This document shows, one piece after another, positions 35,450 to 47,200 of a DNA stretch of 64,000 nucleotides. Within the stretch, counting starts at the first letter, position 1, and each line of letters starts with the position of its first letter. Source of the stretch: Escarpia spicata (Eukaryota; Annelida; Polychaeta; Sabellida; Siboglinidae). The position numbers were made by a program, and so were the translations under genes. The stretch covers positions 7,754,919-7,818,918 of the forward strand of contig OZ023206.1 in the NCBI GenBank assembly GCA_963995525.1, read 5' to 3'. The notes under the pieces are model-generated. The model made no database searches. It was not told where the DNA came from and worked only from the letters and a program-made list of their open reading frames with translations.

Positions 35450-38400
35450 TGTCTACTCTGAAACACAACAAATCTCAATATTTAGTGCCTAATCATCTGT
35501 AGGCATGTATTACAAAGAGAAACATCATGTTAATTATATTCAAATATTGTAAAGTAATGTCACACTTTAATGTTATTGTAACCGTACAACTTTTCTGCTT
35601 TAAAATAAAAAGGTAAGTTCTTATATAGTGCAGTATCCAGTCCTCAGGACTGCTCAAAGTGCTTTACACTTTACTCCCTGGCAGATCTGTCCAAGCAAAC
35701 ACCATCTCGACTTCTCTTATTAGCCAGGTACTCATTCATAAAGCTCTGGGTGAACTGAAGCAATGTAGAGTAAACGAACTCGCCCAAGGTTCGACACTGA
35801 CGCACAGGATTCGAACCCGCGTTCTCTCAGTCGAGAGTCCGGAGCTCTTACCACTGCACTCCACGAGCTAACTAAAATGTTAGGTATATGACATTGTATA
35901 ACAGTAAATGTAATTTATTAATACTTTTTAAATGTATTTTAATTCCAAAATGTTGTAACCAAACAAAAAAGCTACACGCTGCAGATGGCGAGTGGATATT
36001 CCAACAATGTTTCAGCAATGTACTGCCCATCCTTATCACTGTATCAGTCTATCAGATATCTGTCAATCACTCAATGCCAATGGTATACTGACTTATTAGG
36101 CCCAGCTTTAGTTTATTAAGGAATTAACTAATTCAGTTGCCATTGAAGTGTAACACTAACACATATGTGGTCCTCCTGGTGAATACATTAATTCCTATCG
36201 CCCAGATAACTGATGCGAACTGAGATAGTGGCGGTATAATCGTATCGATGCCAAAGCTAAGGCAAAGGCAATGTGAGTATCCAAATGAATTGTCTCGTTC
36301 CTCAATCACGATCGCGATACTGTCTAAGTGTCTTGATTAACGTGAAGCGTTGGCTTCCAGACGCCCAAACTCAGTTCCATTTACGATAAATACGAAGTAC
36401 GCAACGGTTATTAGCGAACGACTTCATTATTGACTATAAAAACGCTCAACATTATTTAAAAAGTAAAAGACAACGCCCGCCGTCACGGATGAATGCGCAA
36501 GTGTCAGATCGGGTCAACCGTTTGATCACCGTTCAAAAAGTACACGATGGCACCGAGTAAATCACTCACTTGATCAACTTCAAAACAGGCGCCACATCGC
36601 TGCATGACTTCATACAACTATATGCACAGTTCGTTGCATCGGATGGTTTTAGCACACTTTGTTCGGAAGCAAGTAGCAGAGCACTCGCTTTTCAAATCAC
36701 AACATGGACGACCTCTTGATCCGATCGCCCTCTGCTGGATACTTTGTTAACTACACATATCTAAGTCTAACGGATACTTGAGCGAACCTAATTAGTGCCC
36801 GTTAGCGGTCGCCTGTCACTGCCTGTCAATCTCTCGCTGTCAGTCTGTTTTATTGAATAACTTTCGCAAAAACCGTATTAGTTTAATGTAAATTATATAT
36901 ATTTTTTGCATTCTTAAATAAATAAAATTGAGCTAAATTAATCAAGCTGATTTTAGCAAATAATGTTGATTTAGGTCTATATTTTAATAAACAAATGTTT
37001 AATTGTTCAGATTTGGAAAGATATTAATACCAATTCAGAATAAAGGTACTCGTACACAAATGTTAGAGCTGGCATCATGCAGAGGTAGTATACAGCCTAG
37101 AAGTTAGAAGAGGACCTGTATAGAACCAGGAATAAAGGAGATATCTCCGTTTTAAGTATCTCATGTCGTGTGCAAATGTGTGTATAATTTTTTTAGTAAC
37201 GTGTTAGTTTTAATTGCAGTGGTTAATGTGGCCTTAAGACTTTATAAATAATATATAGCCCCAGACTGAACTGCTATTGTCAACACAATAACAGCTGCTA
37301 AAACACAACATTCTGTAAAGAATAATACTTTATTTTACTATTGGTTCCTGAAACCATGTAGAATGAAGGAAGGCACACATTTGGTTGTGCTGCATTCATC
37401 AACTTATGATTAGTAAAACCTCAAAGTTGTTTGACTGCTTCAATGAGAAATACGGCTGGTAGGATGGTGTTCCAGAGACGTACAGCTGAGGAAAAGAATG
37501 AGTTGAGGTGTATATCTCTCTTGGATTATATAATCGTGAACTTCTGATGATGTCCTCTAGTGGTTTGCTTACTTGTGTGTTTCTGTGTATGTTGTGCGTC
37601 ATGCATGCACGCACGCACCCACACAGGATTTAAACATGGAATCTCTCGACCGTGTCCAACACTCTAAACACCACGCTACTGCAAGTAGAGTAATCTGCTA
37701 GTCTCCAAATATTATTTGCGATGGGAAAAATGAACGAGGATGAAGTTTCAACTCAAGAAGGGCAATGAACATGCATCAATCGGTATACGAGATCAGGCAT
37801 CCAAAATGTTAATAATTAGCACCTGAATAATATTTTCTTATTGTAGATCATTATGAATTAAAAGTATTTGAATATGTTCAGTGGAACCTCACCATTAAGG
37901 TCACCCTTCGGACTGGACAAAAGTGATCAGAATAGCAATAGTTTACTGTTACAGAAATCATTTAGGACTGTCCTAAGGTTGACCTTAATTGCCAGGTGAC
38001 CATAAAGCAAGGATCTAGTGTACTTGATCTAATGTACTTGTACGCGATCAAATGTACTTGACCACAACCCTGAGATTCAGACTACATTCTTGCAGCTGAC
38101 ATTTGCAGCAGGCAGACATCAAACAAGGCAAACTATTCATAACAACATTACCAAGTGTCATATTTTTATTGGTTTCTCTGCCTGCGACCGACAGCAAATA
38201 TGATTACAATAATGGCATGGAACACCTACATGCTTGCAAGTTAAACGTCACCTTTTTGATGCATGGCTTGCAACAAAATCTAACTAATGCAGTCCAATGT
38301 TCAAGCAGTCATACCGTTTTGACACAAATAACATTATACCTCTTTTGTGTCATTCATAACTTGTATAAATAGTCCAAATATCACACATCATATCACATCG

Positions 38401-38493
38401 AACATATTATATATAGTGGCACGCAGCAAGCACATTCTGTGACAAAAATATGTCCTGGATTTTTTCACAAATGCAAAATTTTACATACTGAAA
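35450..38493. other. Intergenic space between RGS12 and COX15
   Basis: Holds a SINE (35610-35880), a SINE head (about 37615-37690) and, near 37879, a CAGTGGAACCTCACC end typical of pogo/Tigger-like elements without an obvious partner. The stretch 36240-36800 is richer in CG dinucleotides than its surroundings and is the likeliest place for the RGS12 promoter and 5' UTR exon. No coding sequence recognised. Confidence 0.4.
35610..35880 (-). mobile_element. tRNA-derived SINE (family A), best copy
   Basis: The - strand reads a tRNA-like head: GTGGAGTGCAGTGGTAAGAG, anticodon-arm region, then B box GGTTCGAATCC at about 35812-35822. A body follows, then the tail AGCAGTCCTGAGGACTGG and CACTATATAAGAACTTACCT. 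This copy has the best preserved Pol III boxes of the six in the window. Confidence 0.85.
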
Positions 38494-38499
38494 TTTAAT
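38494..38499 (-). terminator. COX15: Candidate COX15 polyadenylation signal (ATTAAA)
   Basis: On the - strand ATTAAA occurs 30 bases after the COX15 TGA. Motif and position only. Confidence 0.35.
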
Positions 38500-38528
38500 T
38501 TGACGATCATGACTGAAAAAGCAATCAA

Positions 38529-38660
38529 TCATTTCGGCATTTTCTTGAGTTCGTTTCCGAGCCACAGTGCACAGCTGAGCAGCATGATGGCGCCACTTTG
38601 ATGTGTCGCGGCAAGGTGGACAGGGACGAATGCTAACAATGTGGCGATACCAAGTCCAAC
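38529..38660 (-). CDS. COX15: COX15 terminal exon
   Basis: The acceptor TTTCAG at 38661 opens [20 protein letters not shown], then [20 protein letters not shown] and MPK-stop. This is the family C-terminus with the last haem-ligand histidine (H401). It lies 5.3 kb from exon 9, with a LINE between them, and could be missed by an annotator who stops at exon 9. Confidence 0.93.
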   Translation of the reverse strand, partial: VGLGIATLLAFVPVHLAATHQSGAIMLLSCALWLGNELKKMPK

Positions 38661-41600
38661 CTGAAACAGAACAAACAAAATCGTGTAGAATCACGCCATG
38701 CCAACATAAAATAACTGACAAAGTGATAGCCTTTTTAATTACTGCATCAGAAACAAATTACTAATTATACAGTAAAGATGACTTTCTGTAACTTGGCATT
38801 GGTAGATTAAAGGACTGTTTAATCAGTGTGGTTATTATGGTACAACATACCATATTACCCTACGCACTGCCTAATAGACGCACACCCCCTTTTACACAAG
38901 CGAAACCACCCATGAATATTGATTTTTGGTATTGAACGGGTACTTAAAAAATGTAATACGGTAATAACACCGCTGATGGCACCACCTTGTGGATACTGTC
39001 TAGATAACAATTCATTGTACTTTTTCCGTAAGGTGGCACCACATTTATAATTTGAGTGACTTGTTTTATTCACGAAGTCGGGCATGTTGTCATAATCATG
39101 TAAACCTTCCTAAAACTGCAGATGAAGGTTTAAATAACATGATATTCACAATCGTGTAGCCGTCTGTACCCACAAGGAACAGTCAAAACAACAATGCACG
39201 CTCTGGTGTCTGACTTGACATCTGCGAGAATCACTCCCAATTTGTGCATGCAGTTGGCCTTGGCCCTTATCCCATTGCATCGCCGGCAGAGCACGCGGGT
39301 TTGGATTACTTGAGCGCTGGTTCTGTCCTGCAATGCCCAATGATGTCTTCTGGCTAGTGTGATGATTGTCAGTTTAGCACTGCTCAATGTATCGATCTGG
39401 CATTTGTCCGAACTCCGGAGTTATAAAACCACAAACGTTGCTGTCAGTAGCTGTCGCGAGTAGCCACGTCGAGTACCGTTTTCTGTCGACCGAATGCTAG
39501 ATGTTTTGGTAAATGTGCTGATTCTGTCTTTGGTACGTATTGCCTATCTTAGAGTTGCACGTGCACGACGTGTAAACAGTATGCAATTTGTGCAATAGAC
39601 GCACACCCAAGCCCTTGCACTCGCGCAGTGCGTGTCTATTGGGGATAATACGATAATTGCACAAACGTCACTGGTGGAAGTTGTAACATCAAGCCAATAA
39701 TGGATACTAGCTTTCAGTCAACCATGAAGCAACCAAAGAAGGGCATCTGCTATCACAATGATCATGTGACAAGCGCCCCAGTGGCAGCTATTTATTTGCT
39801 CTGTGTTTAAACTTGAATTTTACTAATTTGTATTACTACAACACTGGTGAGATTTGAACATCGTTTTGATAACATTACCCTGAATGCACGGAGCTGTTCG
39901 TTCGTGTTATTGGTTTTATATGTGCGTGTATTTCTGCGACTTTTATTCCGGTGGCACACCTGTACCCATGGTGACCTACACTCGGCAGGAACTATTCGCC
40001 CATAACATTGCGAGTGTTACTGGCGGAAGGCTGCCTCAGCCTTTGTTCGACACCTTAAAGGACAATGGAATTTGTGCGGTCACACGAGGTTGCAGAGCCG
40101 GTCGCAATCGCCATCGTACAATACGTCCAGTAATTGGACGTCGGCCAAGGATTTTAAGAATCGTTACACCAACATAGCATTGATCAATGCAAGATCTGTA
40201 AAAAATAAGACGGTGACTATAAATGAGGAAATTATCCAACACAATTGGGATGTTTTGGCCATCACCGAGACGTGGCTAAAAAAAACTGGAGACGAAGCGA
40301 TTGTGGCTGAACTGACGCCTCCCGGCTACACATTCAATCATGTAGCACGTGCCTCTGGTCGTGGCGGCGGAGTTGCCATAGTTCATCGAAATACCTTCAA
40401 CACCAAGATCCTCCCAAAGCTGCCATTCACAACCATCGAACTTCTCCGTCTGCAACTCACCAACCCGTTCTTGTTGAAATACATCTGGGTCGTTTAAGTA
40501 AGTAAGGCATCTGGAACAATATCGAATTTTTACGCTGAACTTGAGCAGCTATTCATCGAGGCATCCATATCCGTTGTTCCTACTGTCATCATTGGTGACT
40601 TCAATGTTCATTTTGATGATACCCTCAAATCAGAACCACTTCGCACTCTATGTGAATCGTTCAATCTAACTCAACATGTACATTCGCCGACGCACCAATC
40701 TGGACATATATTGGATCTTGCGATCAGTCAAACTGATGACGACTTCATTACTTCCGTTACTGTGCATCCTGACTCTCTGTCTGACCACCATCGCATTGAA
40801 CTCACACTAAGAGCATTGAAGCCTGCAGTAAAAACTAAGACGATTGCAAAGCGGAATTTCAGGAACATTGAAACAGATGCACTCCGAAACGGTATCGAGT
40901 CTGTATGTGCTGACATGACATTGCGTACATGCGCGAATGATCGACAAGCAGAGGATTTGGTGGAGATGTACAACACCTGTCTCACTGAGTGCCTTGACAA
41001 ACATGCCCCGTTACGCAATGTGAAAGTAAGAGACAGCACACCACATCCCTGGTACGACTCTGACATCGACGACGCCAGGGATAAGAAGCGGAAACGGGAG
41101 AATGTGTGGAGAAGAACTAAACTGGAAATTCATCGGCAATTATATGTCACCGCTCGTGAAGAATGCACTGCTTTGATATCGGCACGCAAAACGGATTATT
41201 ATCAAAACCGCCTGGAGAAGGCAAACAACAAAACCATGTTTCGATTACTGAGATCGCTTGATGGCCACCGCATACAGGAACACCCTGAATTCCACTTGAC
41301 AGCCCAAATATGCGAACAATTTTCACGTTTCTTTAGTGAAAAGATTGACAAGCTCCTGTCAGGTCTGCAGTGTTTTAACATCATTGATAGGCCAACAGTT
41401 GAAAGACGTTGTTTCACTGACAGTATCCATGCGTTTGATCCAACAACGAACACAGAGATCACAGCGATTTGTGGTACTACTGGCAAAACGTGCGCGTTGG
41501 ATCCTCTGCCTGCAATTCAGCTAAGAGACAATATGACAAGTATTGTGTCTGTCATTACACGGATTACAAATGCTTCGCTGGACGAGGCAGTCATGCCAAA

Positions 41601-44185
41601 GTCGCTGAAGCATGCAAATGTCCGTCCGCTTTTGAAGAAACCATCACTTGACAAAGACATTCTAAGCAGTTATCGACCTGTGAGCAACCTTACGCAATTA
41701 TCCAAAGTAATTGAGAAAGTGATCGCGCTTAGGATAATGACGCATGTGTCTGACCAGCAAATGGTTGAGTGCTTTCAGTCGGCGTATCGGAAAAAACATT
41801 CGACCGAAACCGCGCTACTGTACGTTACTAGTGCCATCAAAACAGCCATGGACAATAAACAAGGAACCATCTTGGTTCTCGTTGATTTTAGTGCCGCCTT
41901 CGATACTATCAACCACGACATCTTGATTAAGCGTCTACGTTTGCGCTATGGCTTTGTTGGAAAAGCACTGGACTGGTTGACATCGTACCTGCAAGACCGG
42001 ACGCAGCGAATTGTAATCGGTGACCAATCGTCGAGTATTACTACTCTAACAACAGGTGTCCCGCAAGGCTCCGTCCTTGGACCACTGCTCTTTTCATTAT
42101 ATGTCCAACCTATCGGTGACATTATTCGAGCCCATGGACTCTTCTTCCACCACTATGCTGACGATTTACAGATCTACTCACATTTCGACCTGAATCGTTC
42201 CGCTTTAACGGCTGCGGTTCAGCAAATGGAGGACTGTTTGGGTGAAATAAAGAACTGGATGGCATGGAATTCTATGTGCATGAACGACGGCAAGACACAG
42301 TATCTTCCGATTGTACCCAAGTCTGCGGATGCAATCGTTGATGGCACTGTGATTCGCGTTGGTGGTTCTATAATTACAGCTTCAAGATGTATTCAAAGTC
42401 TTGGTGTCTCCATTGACAGGCACCTAGATATGAAAAAGCAAGTGTCGCAAACTGTCAGCGCATGCTCATTCTACCTCTGCCACATCAATCAGATTAGCCG
42501 TTTTTTACCCAAACCAACAAAGGAACGCGTAGTCAATGCCATCATCACATCGCGGATTGACTACTGCAACGCACTCTTGTACGGCACGTCTGCAGTTAAC
42601 ATCGCGCGTCTGCAACGAATACACAACTCGGCTGCCAGACTGATCCTGCGTCGTCCACGTAGTGACAGCGCCACGCCCCTGTTACGCGAACTTCATTGGT
42701 TGCCTGTTGCGCGCAGAGTGGATTACAAGATACTGGTACTCACGTACAAAGCCATGCACAATGACGCGCCCGTGTACCTGTGTGAACTCGTGCACCCATA
42801 TCAACCAGCAAGAGCACTGCGCTCTGCCAGCAGTAACATGTTGGAAGTGAAGCGCACTCGTATCAAGGCTGGGGACGGCTCGTTCGCTGTAGCTGCTGCG
42901 TCCCTATGGAACACTTTACCGAGTGCTGTTAAAACCTGTGACACTCTCGCCAGCTTCAAATGTCGTCTGAAGACACATTTCTTTTGTGTTTCATATTAGT
43001 GCCACTCTACATGAACACTGCCCTCTACTAAAACCAATTTTAATTAGTTATCGTATTCGTATAATGATTATTCATTATTCCTCACGTAAACTATTTTATA
43101 TCAAATGTTTTACTAAATTATTTATTATTATTAATTTTATATAGTTATTGTGCTAGATTGATTAGTATCAATATTATTTAATTTTGATGAATAACTGATA
43201 TTTATTTACTTGTTTATTTAGAAATTCTACATTATTCAATATGTATGTATTTATTTATTTTATTCTTTACCACTAATATTTATTTTTAATTAATATACAT
43301 ATACATATTTATTGCAATTCTACGATTTTTATGTATTTTAATATGTTGTGAAGCGCCACGAACAATACTGGATGTGGCGCTATACCAAATAAAATATATT
43401 ATTATTTATTATTATTTTATCACCATTACTGTATTTCACTTTCAAATCACTTCACATCTGGTGAATCGTTAACCACTCTAGATGCCATATTTCTGATACG
43501 TTGGAAAGCAAAAAACTACATTTGTGTTTTTTATTAAATACACTGCCAATTGGTAGAACAGATGCCAATGGTCAAAGGAAGTGAGTGAGGTCCACTCACC
43601 TCTCAGTGCCTGAGAGGCAAATGGATCTCACTTCCTTGGAGGCGAGTGGATCTCACTTCCTTGGAGGCGAGTGGACCTCAGTGCCTGGGAGGCTAGTGGA
43701 CCTCAGTGCCTGGGAGGCGAGTGGACCTCAGTGTCTGGGAGGCGAGTGGACCTCAGTGTCTGGGAGGCGAGTGGACCTCAGTGCCTGGGAGGCGAGTGGA
43801 CCTCAGTGCCTGGGAGGCGAGTGGATCTCAGTGCCTGGGAGGCGAGTGGATCTCAGTGCCTGGGAGGCGAGTGGACCTCAGTGCCTGGGAGGACAGTGGA
43901 CCTAAATGACTGGAAGGCGAGTGGACCACAGAGCCTGGGAGGAGATGCACTTACAATGCCCCACAATTGGATGACATGTTGTACCCACCTGTACGACTGC
44001 CATGACAGCGAGGGCGTTGGCGGCCATCATAGCCCGCGGGGGGAGGGGCGCCTTGCGACACAACCACCACAGGCCTAGCATCGCCGTGCCTGTGAACTCA
44101 CCCTACAAACAACAACTCGTGTCACATGTCTGTCACCAACGTGTCACTAATGTCAACAATTTAAGGTGGTGTGCCGACATTGGGC

Positions 44186-44283
<98 letters not shown>

Positions 44284-47200
44284 ATGTGTATCAATGTGTG
44301 TGGGCGTGCGTGTCCGACAGTCTGTGTGTGTGTATGTGCGTGTGCATGCGCGTGTTAGTGTGGTGTGTCTGTATGTGTTCAAAATGTTCTATAAAGTCTA
44401 TGATAAATTAACTATGTGCGAGATCTTAGTGTGTGATTTTTGCTTTTTCCATTAAATAAAAACTTGAATTGTAACATGGTATCATGTATGTTTCATGATG
44501 TTTGCATAGAGAAAATGATGGCTATTAAATGTTCATGTGTTCTTGTAAAAACATATACATGAATATTTGAGAACCCACATGCAGTGAAACCTCTTTAATC
44601 CAGAACCCCATAATCCTGACATTACTACATCCATTTCACGAGACTGGAATTTCCAAAAGCTAATACACCCGAACTCATGAACCTGCACACAGACCCAGTA
44701 TCCCGAATGAAGAGGTTCCACTGCATGGGATAAGTACCGCTAGAGGCTGCTGTCACACTCACCAGATGGCGATGGTTGAATTGGACCATGGCCGAGTTCT
44801 CAAGGATGTTCTTCCACTTGGGGGAGAGTCGTAGCATGTCACTGGGCACCCACCGGTCAGCCATCTTTGGCCATGTGTTGTAGCTCAGTCCAGCATCCAG
44901 ACCAGCCACAAACGCACCTGGGACAACATCAGTCTAAAGGTAAGTTGATATACAGCGAGAGCAAGCTCTCTCTATCTCTCTCCCCCCTTTCATTCTATTT
45001 ACGTCCCTCATACTACACTCTCACCCTCCATCCCACCATACCTTCTTCCTTATGATGATATTGTCTTGTCTACCCTACCCCCCTGACAGAACATACCAAT
45101 GGAGAGACTGACATGTCGATATCAAAGTAAAGGTAAGTTCTTATATACACTGTGTACCCGGGGTAGTGCAGTATCCAGTCCTTAGGACTGCTCAATGCAG
45201 TTCACACTTTGCTCTCAGGCAGACCGGTTCAATCAAACCCCATCTCAACTTCTCTGGGAAGCATTCAGCCATCCTGCAATTAATGTGCGAAGACTATTCG
45301 TACACAAAAATCCACCAATGTCTATAGCCAGGTACTCATTCATATATCTGAGTGAACTGGGGTAACGTAGAGTGAAAGAAACTGCCAAGGGTTTGAAACA
45401 GCAGCAGAAGTATTAAAACCCAGAATTTCTCGATTGAGAGTCGAATGCACTATGTAATCGCTACACTACCAGATAATTATGTGTGTCAATGATGCCAGTC
45501 TCACCCGATATTGCTGTGAGGAAGATAAGAGACATTCCGAGGTGTGAGCCCATTCGAAGTCTAGCAATCTGAGCAGTGTTGGGCAACTGAAACAAAGTGT
45601 TCATCTTCACTGCAATTAACACTCTTACCCAGAATGATGAATTATGTTGTATTTAATCCGTGGTTCACATCTGGCTAATCAGCACAATATGAACCCAGAC
45701 AATTCTTAGAGAAACTGTTACATTTCCCAGAACTTCCCAAGAGAAAAACCAACATGAATTCTACAACATAAGCTGTTTAAATTATTATCCACGTATTACA
45801 TTTTCAATAGTTGACCTGAGTTATACTATTTTAAATAACTCCAGCTGAAATACTAATGTTATCCCCAAAATGAATAAAATCAGCCACAAACAGGTATGCA
45901 TGTTGTTTTGACGTCATAAAATAATACTTTGTACAATAATTTATTTATAAATTATATAAATGTTGAACTTATGAAACAATCCCTAAGAGATGTAGAATTT
46001 ATGAGACAATCCCTAAGAGATGTAGAACTTATGAGATGATCCTTAAGAGATGTAGAACTTATGAGACAATCCCTAAGATATGTAGATCTTATGAGATGAT
46101 CCCTGAGACGTACCTGGTGAGCCTTGAGCAAGTGGTTGAGTCCACTCCACAGAAAAAGGACGTAGAGGACCATGGCTGACCCGAGGTGGGCAGAGAGTCG
46201 GTACTGACTGACCCGAGGGATGACCGTTTTGTCCTCCTGACCCTCCAGTCCACTCTTGACCATGAACCACCCCAGTAACCCCTGCAACAGACAGGGTGAT
46301 TACAACACACCCTCCAGTCCACCTTTTACCATCAACCACCCCAGCAGACCCTACAACAGACAGGGTGATTACAACACACCCTCCAGTCCACCCTTCACCA
46401 TCAACTACCCCAGCAGACCCTGCAAAACAAGTTTTCACTACACCATAGCTTTATCTAGAGACCCATCCACCCGTCATTTCGATGGATAACGTTCATTTTT
46501 GGACAGGTTGAAATTAGAAAAAAGCTTATTAATTATTTTGACTGTTAGTGTTATTCATGTCCATTATGCTTTAGAAATGTAGTTGTATTTGTGTGTATAT
46601 TTAGGAGGATGAAGTAGATGGGGTGTAAATGGTTAATTACCTGGAAGCCCAGCAGTGTAAAGTAGATGGGGTATAAATGGTTAATTACCTGGAAGCCCAG
46701 CAGTATAATGTAGATGGGACATAAATGGTTAATTACCTGGAAGCACAGCAGTGTAAAGTAGATGGGGCATAAAGGGTTAATTACCTGGAAGCCCAGCAGC
46801 ATGAAGTAGATGGGGTATAAAGGGTTAATTACCTGGAAGCCCAGCAGGGTAAAATAGATGGGCTATAAAGGGTTAATTACCTGGAAGCCCAGCATTGTAA
46901 AATAGATGGGCTGTAAAGGGTTAATTACCTGGAAGCCCAGCAGTGTAAAATAGATGGGCTATAAAGTGTTAATTACCTGGAAGCCCAGCAGTGTAAAATA
47001 GATGGGCTATAAAGGGTTAATTACTTCGAAGCCCAGCAGTGTAAAATAGATGGGCTATAAAGGGTTAATTACGTGGAAGCCAAGCAATATGAAGTAGATG
47101 GGCTATAAAGGGTTAATTACCTGGAAGCCCAGCAGTGTAAAATATATGGGCTGTAAAGGGTTAATTACCTGGAAGCCCAGCAGTGTAAAATAGATGGGCT

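Noticed and set aside
44002..44455. ORFs of CVCV and THTH repeats
   Set aside because: Reading frames through the (GT)n microsatellite.
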